From Buddleja alternifolia (Eukaryota; Streptophyta; Magnoliopsida; Lamiales; Scrophulariaceae), in assembly GCA_019426215.1 (NCBI GenBank), contig CM033393.1, positions 27,964,591-28,028,590 of the forward strand: a DNA stretch of 64,000 bases, in the 5' to 3' direction. The position numbers and the translations under genes are program-made. Shown here piece by piece: positions 24,541 to 36,400 of this stretch. The notes beneath the pieces were generated by a model. The model saw nothing but the letters and a program-made list of their open reading frames with translations. It searched no databases and was not told the origin of the DNA. How positions within the stretch are numbered: position 1 is the first letter of the stretch; each line of letters opens with the position of its first letter.

Positions 24541-25356
24541 GAGAAAATAGCAGATACCCCCCCCCCAAACTATGAGGTGATGTGCGCTTTGCCCCTCAGA
24601 CTATTAAAAGTTGCACTCAACACCCTAAACTATCATATATGTGCACTTTGCCCCTTCGGTCAGCTTCGGGCAGCACACAGGGGGTAAAGTGCTACAAACC
24701 GCATAGGTGAGGGGGCAAAGCGCACATTACCTCATAGGTTGGGGGTGGTATCTGCTATTTTCTCTTTTTTTAAAAAAAATTCAAATACTCTTAATGTTAA
24801 CTTAACCCCGCTCGGTTAGCTTCGGGAAATTTTTTACCCATTCATCGTTCAATTTAAATCATGCATATTGGGATTTATTTGGATTTTTCTTGAAATATTA
24901 TTTCTAGGTTTGAAATAAATAATTTTCAAATATGAAAATAAGAAAAATAAAAATAAAACATGAAAATAAATAAGAAAACAATGAAAAGAAGTATAAATTC
25001 AAATATTCATAATTTTCTAAAAATAAAAAAGACAATTCAAAAATCCAAAAAACACGAAAATAAATAAAAAAAAGTATAAAAATAAAAAATATAATAAATG
25101 AAAAAATTAGTAAAAAATTTAAAAAATAAAAAAATCTAGTGATGTGCGTTTTGCCCCCTCACCTATGAGGTGATGTGCCCTTTGCCCCCTCACCTATGCG
25201 GTTTGTAGCACTTTGCCCCCTCTGTGCTGCCCGAAGCTGACCGAGGGGGCAAAGTGCACATTTATGATAGTTTAGGGTGCTGACTGCAACTTTTAATAGT
25301 TTGGGGGGCAAAGTGCACATCACCTAATAGTTTGGGGGGTATCTGCTATTTTCTCT
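24541..25356 (-). mobile_element. Composite palindromic MITE, copy B (inverted relative to A)
   Basis: The perfect 8-bp direct repeat TTATATTA flanks it (24533-24540 and 25357-25364). Read on the minus strand it has the layout of copy A: incomplete palindromic unit, AT-rich core, complete 220-bp palindromic unit. Both ends are GAGAAAATAGCAGATAC inverted. Core and unit sequences match copy A closely, including TCAGCTTCGGG and TTTTTTACCCATTCAT on the corresponding strand. The 8-bp duplication fits hAT-type insertion. Confidence 0.85.
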
Positions 25357-25401
25357 TTATATTAATTTATTACTAATAAGTATATAAACTTTGTACAGAA
25401 T

Positions 25402-26510
25402 TTACATATAGTTTTGAAGAAATTAGTATTTAGGGAATATGAAGTTTTCAAATTAATAAACACACAACATTTACTCCCTAAGGAGAAGAGATTAGTAAGT
25501 TTTACAAATTATTAAAACTTTCATTAGAAAATTTTATTTATGTCATTTCTTACTATTTTCCCATAAAATATAGATTTCTTATTCAATAACGTCGACATAT
25601 TCTCCCTCCTTTCATCCACTAATTCTAAAAGAAATGAAAATGGGTTCTAATCAATATCAACAAAACTCAAATACGAGATTTTTTCTTTAAGAAGAGAGAA
25701 CTAAAAATAAAAGAAATGTGTTTTTCTTCTCACCGGCCACCTCCAGCATCCTTGTCTTTCAGAGTGTGCATATTTTTAGAATTTAGGTTCAAGGATTAAA
25801 GATCACTTTGTAAAATTCAGTCTTGCCGCTTCTCGTACTTTTGTCTATAGCTAAAAATTGTTTTTACGTTTTAAAAAATATTGCAGATTAATAAGGGGCA
25901 GGTGAGATGTATATTTTCTGTGAAAGTATACAACTATGTTCTTAATTCACAATACAATTAAAAAAATTTTACCCAAAGAACAAATTCACAATAATATATT
26001 ATTAATGTCCATACATATCAATAAAAAAAAAACTAAAAGGGTATCAAATATGGTGCACACAGTCATATTAATTTATACCATTGAATAATGAAAAATCAGA
26101 ATAACTATATGTTGCAAAATCCTAAGGTCCTCTAGCTTCAAAATTTTGCTAACAAAAAGATTACATCTTGCTAAAGACAGATGTGAAGATAGGTTTATGT
26201 TCTATTACAATATCAAAGAAACATTCCAAAAGCAACTTGAAAAATTATGGGAAGATTTAAGTTCTTATTGTTGGTGAAAACAATGGATGAAATGATGAAG
26301 GATACGTTTAAAAATATAACTATTGAACACGAAATCTAGGTTTTAGGGAAAAAGATATATAGTGAGAATTGACTTGAATAAAATTTTGTGATGATATTGC
26401 CATTTTAATAGTTTGTAGAACTTACTAATCGCTTCTGCTTAATTAGTGAAAAATTGTTGTGTTTTTATTAATTTGGAAACTAACTATTCTCAGCACTAAT
26501 TTTTCATATA
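25402..26510. repeat. Long inverted-repeat element, diverged copy 1
   Basis: The left part (about 25415-25640, TATTTAGGGAATATGAAG onward) and right part (about 26370-26510, ending near ATTTTTCATATAG) resemble the left and right arms of the better preserved element at 30783-32216. They share words such as TAGGGAAT, AACACACAACA/GACACAACA and TTACAAATTA. Arms are strongly diverged and ends are approximate. Confidence 0.45.
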
Positions 26511-27599
26511 GTTTTTGACATGTAGGCGGCTATTTGCTTGAAACTTGTTCAGAGGGGTGGTTTACAAGTAATAACATTAGCAACTTTATTTGCCAATAGA
26601 AAAGGAACCAAAAAGTATAAAGACAAAGGAGTACCAAAAATAAAAATAAAGAAAATCAAAATAAAGAAAGATTGAAGATATTTTGGTTTAAAAATCTTAA
26701 AATTCATATTAGCAAAATGGTATTATGTACAACAAAGTTTTAAGTTTAAATTCGAACACTCAATTTCATACAAAATCTTAATCTTAACTATCTTAACTAT
26801 TCTAAAAGTGTGAATCTTATGGAATGATTTACATTTCTTAACTTTTTTGTTAAGACCAAAATAACCCTATTCTAATACTATCCTAAAATATTAAATAAAA
26901 CATTAAAAACAAGATACATTATTGTTATCATGCATGCACTTGTAATTAATTACTTTTTGACACTCTTAATGGCCATTTGAAAAACATTACAATGGACATT
27001 AGAGTCATCTCTACCAATTGTACGTAATTATTTTTAACACTCTTAATGGCCGTTTGAAAAATATTCCACTGGACATTTGAGATATTTACATGATTTACTT
27101 TACTTAACTTTTTTGTTAAGACTAAAATTAGCTTTGTCTTAATTATTCAGATTCAGATTTTAGTTCAGCGAATATGCATAGTGTGGGATTAAATAGTTTA
27201 AAATTTAGTTCAATGTATGTTCATTAGAATTTGATTGTGACATTACTCCTGAATATGCCTGGTTCTATCCCTCCTTCTGATAAATAGGCATGGTTCACTC
27301 CTGAAAATCTAATTATATTCACTACCCATGAGATGAAATTGTAGTGAGTTAAACTATTCTTGAATATGCCTGCTTCTTGAATGTTACTATTATTCCTTTC
27401 TTTGTTGCCTGACTGACCACGCAACTTCAGGAATCAGTGAGAGAGTATGCTATTTTTTTCTTTTTCTTTTTTATAAATAGAGAGTATGCTATATTATTAT
27501 GCCATGTATTGCATGTGTATGTGTGTGAATTGTATGTTTAACTTGTTAATTATATCAGGAAAGAATATAATGCTCCTATTATATTATATTTTAATTTTT

Positions 27600-30500
27600 T
27601 TCTTGCTCTTTATTATTTAATTTGTTATGATTATGTGAAAAACATAAAATTCACAATCAATTTCATATGTGAAAATTGATTTAGATGTGGTTCGTTTAAG
27701 AGTTTATGCTTTTTCTATTAAAATAATTGTTCTTCTTTATTATTTATCGATGATTCTGCATCTTGCTGAATTGATGAAAAGTTCATGTTAAATGATCATG
27801 TTAATATGTATATACTCCGGTCAATACATAATGAATAAACATGATTCATGGAATTGTGAAAAAAATTGGTATATACTTGCATGCAATAATAGGAGAGTCA
27901 CATAAAGTCTTTGTCATTGTGTGATTTTCAATTTTTACTAAAAGGACAAGTTCAACGCAAAGTCGAATGACTCCGGTGTATAACGTGATTATGAATTCCA
28001 TAATAATGCTAGGATTGTGTGTGGTTTGGTTGTAATTGGGTTTTTGCCCATTTTTACTATTGTTTAATGAAATTAATTATGAAAAACAAATAATGAAAAT
28101 TGATGTTCAACTGGTTGATATGATGTCATATAGTACATAGCTTAGATCTATAGATACATGTATAAAGCATTAATTACATGATGCATATAAATAGCGATAC
28201 TGATTAAGTGAACAATATGTTAAGAGTCAAAGCATATGGTTAATCAAGTGAATAACTTAATGATAATAAATTAAAAATTAACTTAATTTATAATTTATTA
28301 AAAGAAGAATTCATGTTGTTCAATGTGTATACCATTCTAATAAATGAATTATATTGTTCATGATTCATTGGCAGTATGTATCTAATTTATTTTTATTGCA
28401 TATTTTATTTTGTATTTTTTTGAAAATGATATATATTTTTTACATGATGGTAAGTAATCTTCTAAATTAAAACACATTTTCCCCAAAATAAATAATTGCT
28501 ATTTGTTTTAATTAGAAATATTATTAAACTCTAAATGAATTAAATTATATGACATTTATAGCTATTGATATGCTAATACCATATGAATTCCATAATATTA
28601 GAAAATTTAAAATAATATTCAAAGAAGAAAAATATTGGATTGTTGGTCCAATTTATTATGCTATTTTTTTAATTCAAAATTTTCATTAAAATATTAGTTA
28701 GCAAATGAGGAATTCTATTTACCAAGTTCTTATCCCTCTACCTTCTGGTGTAATTTAATGAACTCTTTAGCTCAAAGCATGCAAGACTTTGCCCTTTGCT
28801 TGAAAATATTTTCAACTACTCTTCTTTACTAAAATATTATCAAAAATTGTTCATAATTTTCAGGTAACAAAAGATTAGAGGATCGTAGATTATATTTCGG
28901 ATTTATAATCTCTCTTAAACAAGAAAATATGTCCGAACATTAATTTTTAACCTCGGAGAATAACTTTTTGATCCATATGCCAACGATTACCAACAAGACT
29001 GACCACCTTCGCTTAACTATTTCAGTTTTCATCCTCAAAAATAAATAAATTAAAGTAGCTCCAAATGCTTCCTGCAAAAATAAACAAATGAGAATTTCAC
29101 TCTAATAAATGAGCTAATACATATAGTAAGTAGTTTTTTAAATTACCACATATTTTTTCTCAATAAATAATTTTTATTTATTTAATTACAAATATTAGAT
29201 TCTTAAGTGAACTCTAAATGAATTATTGTTGGTACACTTATGCTTAGATTTTTTTAATTTTGGAATCCACATTGGCAAATTCTGTTAGTTTTAAACGGTA
29301 AATTGACGATAGAGACTATATTTGTCCAAAATTTGTAAGTTGAGGGACTAAATCTGTCGAGGCTGTAACACGAGGGACCAAATGTGCTTAAGATGACATG
29401 TTTAAGGACGAAAAATATAATTTTTCCCACGACAGTGCAAGGGTAAACTCTAATTGATGGTTTTGGCCGCTGATGCCCAATTATCTTTTCTTATAGTAAT
29501 ATACATGAGTCATGACATGTTTAAATAATGAGATTAAATGGTAAATTACATGCATGAGCATTAGATTTGAATATTGTACTTTATTAACTTTTTAAAAATA
29601 ATAAAAATTACATTATATATATGCAAATAATGAAAACTTAAACTTTGTTTGAAGTAGTATTCAAGAACGATTGATAAACCGTTATGGTTTTCATGCCACT
29701 CGAAAAGTACATTTTATCTAACACAAAGAATTCAAGTGTATAGAATTGCAGAGTACATCAAGAAATACATGTTCCTAATAATAATGATGATTTCTACCAC
29801 TTTTCAACAGTATAGCCCCAAAATATGGTGACCATTTGAAGGTAGGAATACATTAGTATTGAAAATAGTATCTCTTTCTTAACTTGATTTTTTTATTTGG
29901 AGGGGGGGGGGGATTTGCACTTCATTAACAGTACCTTGGTTCCAAAAGTAAAGGATTTGAAAGGTATAATTATTTAAATTTGTTTATGTTGTACAAATTT
30001 GTCATATAGCATACTTATTTATTTCTTATACTCATTTTAAAATCATACTATAAAGAAGATTATTCATAATACAGAAGCACCTAATGGCTCATGTGGTATG
30101 CATACAATAGAAAAAAATCAAAAAATCTAAATTTATGAAAATTACGATACTATGATAATCCAATTGATAAAATAAGATTTTAACTTAAAATTGAATTAAT
30201 AAGATGATAAAAAAAATACTAAAGTAAAAAACATGAAAAGTTATAAGCGTGTGCAATAATTTACTATTTAATTGCAAACTTAACACCACTGTAATTAGGA
30301 AGAAAATCAATCAAAATGTGACATTAATAGAAATGTAATTAGCTATTGCAAGGATTTTCAAAAAAGTAATTGGTAAACTAATATATTTTTTTTTTGGATT
30401 CTTTTTATCATATATGATAGATAATTGAGCTACAAAATCTTACAAGTAAAAGAATTACTTATCATATAGTATTAAGGAAATTTAAATAACGAAAGATACC

Positions 30501-30780
30501 AAACAATTTAATTCAGATAGACTGCTTGAAACTATAAATCACTAGATAAGTTCTTTGTTTTTATTTTCTTCTTGCACCGGACAATGTCATCTTTTTTATT
30601 TTTTATTTTACCTTTTGAAATAACAATACTAACATTATCACTCATTTGTAGAATTAATATTAATATATATGATGTTTAGTAATTCCACATTAACTTTTAC
30701 AAGAATCAATTAATTGATCATAAATGGACTAAGCAATTTAATCGATTTACGATATTTGTAGAACTATAGACCAATAAAAA
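27600..30780. other. AT-rich non-coding interior of the Helitron-like tract
   Basis: I see no gene here. About 29285-29440 has a different character (GAGGGACTAAAT, GAGGGACCAAAT), resembling the end of a degenerate repeat. A 10-G run occurs at 29902-29912. Confidence 0.3.
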
Positions 30781-30782
30781 AT

Positions 30783-32216
30783 TTTAGGAAAAATTATTGT
30801 TTAGGGAATAAGAAGATTTTCAATTTATAAAGACACAACAATTCTTAAGTAATTAGGGAGAAGGGATCCCTAAACTTTACAAATTACTAAAATGATAAAT
30901 TCAATACAAAATCATATTTGTGTCTCCTATTTCATTTTTTTTTTTTAATTATCCATATTCTTCACATATTAATTTTTCGTTCATCACAAATCAAGTTTAA
31001 CTTTTTTTTCCTTACTGAAATACCCAATAGATTTATCAGAAAATATAAGTAATATTCAATTCTATGTTTGAAACAAATTTACAACACTTAAAAATACTTT
31101 AGATAATTGAAAATTATATTAAATAAAGTTTTTAATTTTATTTACAAGTAACAAGTTCAGAAGTTGAAGTCATGTAACAAGAAATAAGAGATTAAGAAAA
31201 TATTAGATAGTATACCAAATAATGTTGTTATGATATTCTTTGAAAAATGATGCTTGTTAAACCATATGATACTTCATGTTATGACAAAATAATAATTAAA
31301 ACATTAGCCCTGTGATACATCAAATTATCATAAGTAATTATCTTTTCATGAATTATATCTTAATTGAAAGAACCACCTACATGAATATTTTCTAATCAAT
31401 TCTTTATGAATAATGTTAAAATTTGCATAGTTTTCTATCACATTTATCCTTGATGATCATTTGTATAATCATAGTTGTAATTGCATGCTTTGTTGCGTGA
31501 AAAAATATTTAGATCAATGTTATTAATTAAAAAATATTATTAAATTTAGGTTGAGTATTTTTCATTAAAATCGTTCAAGGGATATAGTTAAAGGCATTTA
31601 ATTACAAGGCCATAGACGATGAAGTTTTCATAAAAAAATATGGTGTTGCACGAATACAAAATCATTATTTAATAAAAAAAAACTTATATAATATTATTTT
31701 AATTATTTAAATTTTTAGATGTATTGTGCAATTTTTCCCAACTTATATTGCATTTCTTATTCAATGTGATGGGCAATTTGTACAAATGAAGAAAAATAAA
31801 CTTTAGTTAGTTATGAAAGAAAATTGGGTGAATGGATAATTTGTATTTTTCTAACAAACATATGAAGTGGGTAAGATAAAATGATTTTGCATTGAATTTG
31901 TCATTTTAATAATTTATTTCAAACATAAAACAGAATATTACTTTTATTTATTGATAAATCTGTTGGGTAGTTTCGTAAGGAAAAAGAAGAAGTTAAACTT
32001 CATTTGCGATGTACGAAACATTAATAAATGAAGAATATGGATAATTAAAAAAAAAGATGAAATAGGTGACACAAATATGATTTTGCATTGAATTTACCAT
32101 TTTAATATTTTGCAAAGTTTAGGAATCCCTTCTTCCTAATTAGTTAAGAATTATTGTGTCTTTATAAATTTGAAATCTTCCTATTCCCTAAACAATAATT
32201 TTCCCAAAAATTTATT
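30783..32216. mobile_element. 1.4-kb element with ~230-bp inverted arms
   Basis: Left arm (about 30783-31015) and right arm (about 31978-32216) are imperfect inverted copies over about 230 bp. They share, in order, ATTATTGTTTAGGGAATA, TATAAAGACACAA, GAAGGGAT, CCTAAACTTT, AATTCAATGCAAAATCAT-like words and AATTATCCATATTCTTCA. The middle is AT-rich with no coding evidence. No target duplication could be set. A diverged relative lies at about 25402-26510. Confidence 0.7.
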
Positions 32217-33486
32217 CACAAATTAGAAGGACCAAATACCTCATGTAAATATAAGAAAAATACATACAAGAGAAAAAAGGTAAACCCCATAATTCTAATA
32301 TATTATGCCACATTCCAATTGACAGAACCAGAATTTCACTGAATATTGAAGTAATGAAACGAAGAAAAAAGAGTAGGGAAAAGAGAAAAAGTAAAATATG
32401 CAAGGAGTCGACAATTTACTATGTCAAATGCAAAATGAACTATAATACAATTAAATACCCTACGTATTGGTATCCAATATGGTTTGTTTGCATAATTTGG
32501 ACGAAAACAAAAAAGAAGTGCAAATAGTTGTTACACGTATAAATAAAATGAAAAACAATTGATAAACTAATTGTTTCTGTTTTTCCGCTTTGTCTTTTTT
32601 TCACATATGACAACTAACTAAAAAGCAAAAGCTCAAGCAAAATATTACTATTTAAAAATTAAAAGTTGTTAGCAGTTTGACTAAATTATGTGATTTTGTC
32701 TAAACAAATTAGATATAGATCATTTATTATTAATTATGTGTATCAAGTTAATCATCATGCATTCTAATAAAAGTAAGATTAATATAAGGCCTAAGTATCT
32801 ATATTATTAAATAGATTAAGTTAAAAAAATAAATAAAAAATTAACTGATGAAATTATATTAGGAATGTAAATTAGAATAATGTTGTCTTAACATTTTATA
32901 TTTGGTTATGGTACTATAAAATGAAAAATTCCACTAATAGAATAAATGTATAAACCATCGTTTTTAACTTACAACTATCAAATTTGTTTATATGTGTATT
33001 TTTATAATTTGTTTACGTTATAAACAAATTATACAAAACATTACAATAAACATAAGTTCACGCGCAACGCGCGTGCATTTTACTAGTTCAAAAAAAAGCA
33101 TCTACAATATTATTTTTAATTATTGTTCGATTATTACAATATTTAATTGCTATGGTTCTTAACATTTCAGTTAAAAGCTAAACGTTTACTAGAATATTCA
33201 ATTACTTTTTATTTTTATATCTCAATTATAAACATTTATCAGAAAAATCAGACATCCACGTGCAACGCACGTGCTTTAGACTAATTACTTACAAAAAGGA
33301 AAACGAAACGCTAACAAACAATTAACAAAACATTTTGCATTTACCACAAGAGCCACGTTAGCTACAGAACGATGCTGCGCTGTGAAATAGTATCTAATGG
33401 GGAGCATTTGTTTTTTTTTTTGTGTGTAAAAATATACATATTATTATCTATTCTGATTGAAGAATTATGTGTGGATACTAGTATGA

Positions 33487-36400
33487 TCATTTATTCTTCT
33501 TGCCACCAGCCAGAATACGTTGAATCTGGAGACCTCTGCTGAATGCTTGGTTGAAAAGCAGCCTTGTTTGGAACTCTGAGACAAATGGGAACCAGGCCAG
33601 AACTGCTACTGGAGCAAAGATGAGTGTTCCCATAAGGTACTCATACCCTCTTGCTAGAGCTTTCACAGAACCCCACATTCCTACTGCATTCACTATAGGC
33701 CTGCATGCTTGTCCTATCATCAGAAGTGCCCATCCTGTTGGCAAGAAACCGAGCAAGCTCGCAAATATGTCTCCAACTGTGAGGTCGAGGAATTTTATAG
33801 CGACGACAAGTCCGACAATGAAGCCAATGAAGACGAATAGCTTTAGAAGTCTGAACATCAGCTGGAAATGTGCACTGAATTTCTTCCGACCCAACGATAC
33901 GATCTTCAGGATAAGCATCACAGCAACAATGACCAGCCAAGACAGACCATAAACCTGTAACCACAACAGATCATTAGAAAAACAATCATCTAGTACACGA
34001 AAACCAAACAGAATAATCAGCAAGACGCAAAAAATCAATTACAAATGCTTACTATGATACTCTTGTCATTCTGGGCGACATGCAGTTGATAAACGATTCC
34101 ATACTGGTATATGAAGAAGCGTAGGGAAAGGATGATTTCCCATAAGCGGCCTAAGAGACCCGTGTATTGGAGATGCTCTTGCTCCTCTTCCCACCATGAC
34201 TCCCAACTCTTTGTTGCTGGAACCCCAATTCCACCACGGTTACTTATCCACTTATTCCAATCCTCAAAGTCTTCAACTATCTTTTGCCATTCAAACCCAG
34301 AGGGATTGAAAAGAAAGGGAGCAAACAACCATGAAATAACAAGAAACCACATTGAGAAAGTGAGGAATGCGTAAGTCTTGGGGTTGGAAGCAGCTGAGCT
34401 ATAAGCTTGATAAACTATGAGCAAAACCATCAGTTCGAGGGCTTTAGTGAAATGGCTTCTTGAGTACATTCTGTAATTCTCAGCAAACTTTTCATGTCTT
34501 ACAACAAAACCACGCCCAGTGGCTCTGTATTTAGCTCCGCCATGTAACACTGTTCGCCCAAAGTAATGGATTTTTGTCCCAAGAGAGAAGGTAAAGAAGA
34601 GAGATGCCAGTTGAAGCTGCATAATTATGAATTCAGCAGCTGCCGTTCTAAATCCCCTCTCTAGTCCTATTTCCATAATCATGGGAAGTGCCATGAAGAA
34701 ACCTAATTGAAAAATAGATTGTGATATCATGACAGCCCTCAGAGCATCGTCTCCCCTAGATTGTGCGAATCTGACTATGGTCTTCTCCAGTCCACTAAGT
34801 GAAAGATAGAGCCTACCATACAAGAACGCGTACACAGTGAGGACCACCAGCTGCATAGCATCAACGAATTTCCCAATTAGAAATTATTGCCTCCAAATAT
34901 ATGTTGTTAAGATCAAGTATGCTTTTCTATCTTCAGTTTGAAAAACTATACTTACTCTAGTTTTAAATATCAATAAATATGATATACAAGAGAAACATAT
35001 TACCATTGAGCTCACGTAAAACCCGGTCGTTGTATAGTAACACGACAGCATGCGGAAGAAATCAAAACGATGGCCTAATCTGTAGATGTCACGGCTGACC
35101 GTCTGCTCACCATTACCACATGCAACTTTGGCTTCAAAAAGTGAGATTTGGTTGAGACCGACATCTCTTCCCTTCCCGACTTGAATATACTCATGGTGAG
35201 TAATATTGCCACGTCTCAGGGTTGAATTAAAACCTTCAAATAATAAAATAGGTCAGAAAGTACGTATAACATAACTATGTATGAGGAAAATGTGGTTTTA
35301 GGATCTCACCAGCAAATATATCCTCACTAAGATTGATTCCCCTTGAAGCTTTGCTGATACCTCCACGGGTTATGTGAAAAATTCTGTCAAAAACGTCTGG
35401 GTGTCCATAGTGGAAGCGCACCCTATACAGAAGAAATGAGAGAAAAGGAATCTTTTTACAAGCTGATCACAACAAATTTGATATTACTCCAAGAAAATAT
35501 TAGCTGATGCACATCATTCATGAAAAATTAGTAGGAGCAATAGAATGACATTTTTTACCAACACAATATGCAAAAGAGATCACCATCCTTTAAATTTTCT
35601 CTTTCTAGGAAGTTGCCACTTTCAGGAGGTACCATTAGGTTGTGCAAATGTTTAAATATCAAGCCACAATATTTAAATGTTTAAATGAAATCTTTAATTC
35701 CCAATATTCTTATAGTCATCACGACATCTATTGCTAGCGACAATGATCAGACCTACCTCTATTGACGATAAACAGGTTTATACGGTTCTTAGTCTATCCA
35801 CTGAAAACAAACCATGAGAAGATTTTATTTTTGGTGATATTCGAAAAAGGGAAGGACGTACTTCAAAGGTCTGGCAAGAACTCTCTGACCAATGGTGACG
35901 AAGCTTGTTTCTTGATTTGACATAAACCCAGCCAATGATGACACACTGCAGTTGAATATGACACGTCAGAGAGATATAACCATGCAAATACATCAAACTT
36001 GAAAGAAAAGTTAAAATTAATATCCAACCTTCCAGTGAAAATATGCTCCCGAACACCCAGGATTGTAGGCGGTCGCACACCATGATCCTCATTAAATTCC
36101 TCAAGTAGGTTGCGCATCTTAAAAGCTTCTTCTAAATAGTTATCCTACAAAAAGAAGCAAGGCATTATGTTTGATTCGCTAGCTAGTTCCTCAGAAACAC
36201 AGACTTCCTCAAAACTTACCTGATTCATATCAATGGTCTGAAGAGCTTCTCCGCGAGAAAAGACAATAGCATGGTTTTGGTTTTCAGGCTTCCCTTCTCC
36301 TATCTTTGCTGCCCCAGGCAGCTTTATACGGAAGATTTCCTTAAAAAAGAAAGAACATTGTATCAACCTGAAGTTCAATGATTTGGTTGAATATTGTATT

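Larger units (their letters stand above)
26791..33086 (+). mobile_element. Probable inner Helitron (non-autonomous)
   Basis: The 5' end TCTTAACTATTCTAAAAGTG resembles the plant Helitron start and the similar end at 22577. The 3' end is a textbook plant terminus: a 7-bp-stem hairpin CACGCGC-AAC-GCGCGTG at 33059-33075, a short AT spacer, then CTAG at 33083-33086 followed by T. No Rep or helicase is seen; the interior is AT-rich with only short frames. If paired this way, it sits within the outer Helitron-like tract and the outer 3' tail is 33087-33284. Confidence 0.5.
22577..33284 (+). mobile_element. Possible outer Helitron (non-autonomous)
   Basis: The left end, TCTATACTATACTAAAAGTG after an A, matches the usual plant Helitron 5' start. 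A matching kind of 3' end occurs at 33257-33284: a hairpin CACGTGC-AAC-GCACGTG, then CTTTAGA and terminal CTAA followed by T. There is no inverted repeat or target duplication, as expected. No RepHel frame is seen in the interval, so it would be non-autonomous. Pairing of these two ends is inference; the alternative is chance adjacency of fragments of different elements. Confidence 0.4.

Noticed and set aside
33551..33952. 133-codon plus-strand frame over the end of the callose synthase gene
   Set aside because: It is the antisense shadow of the last CalS5 exon and has no similarity to a known family.
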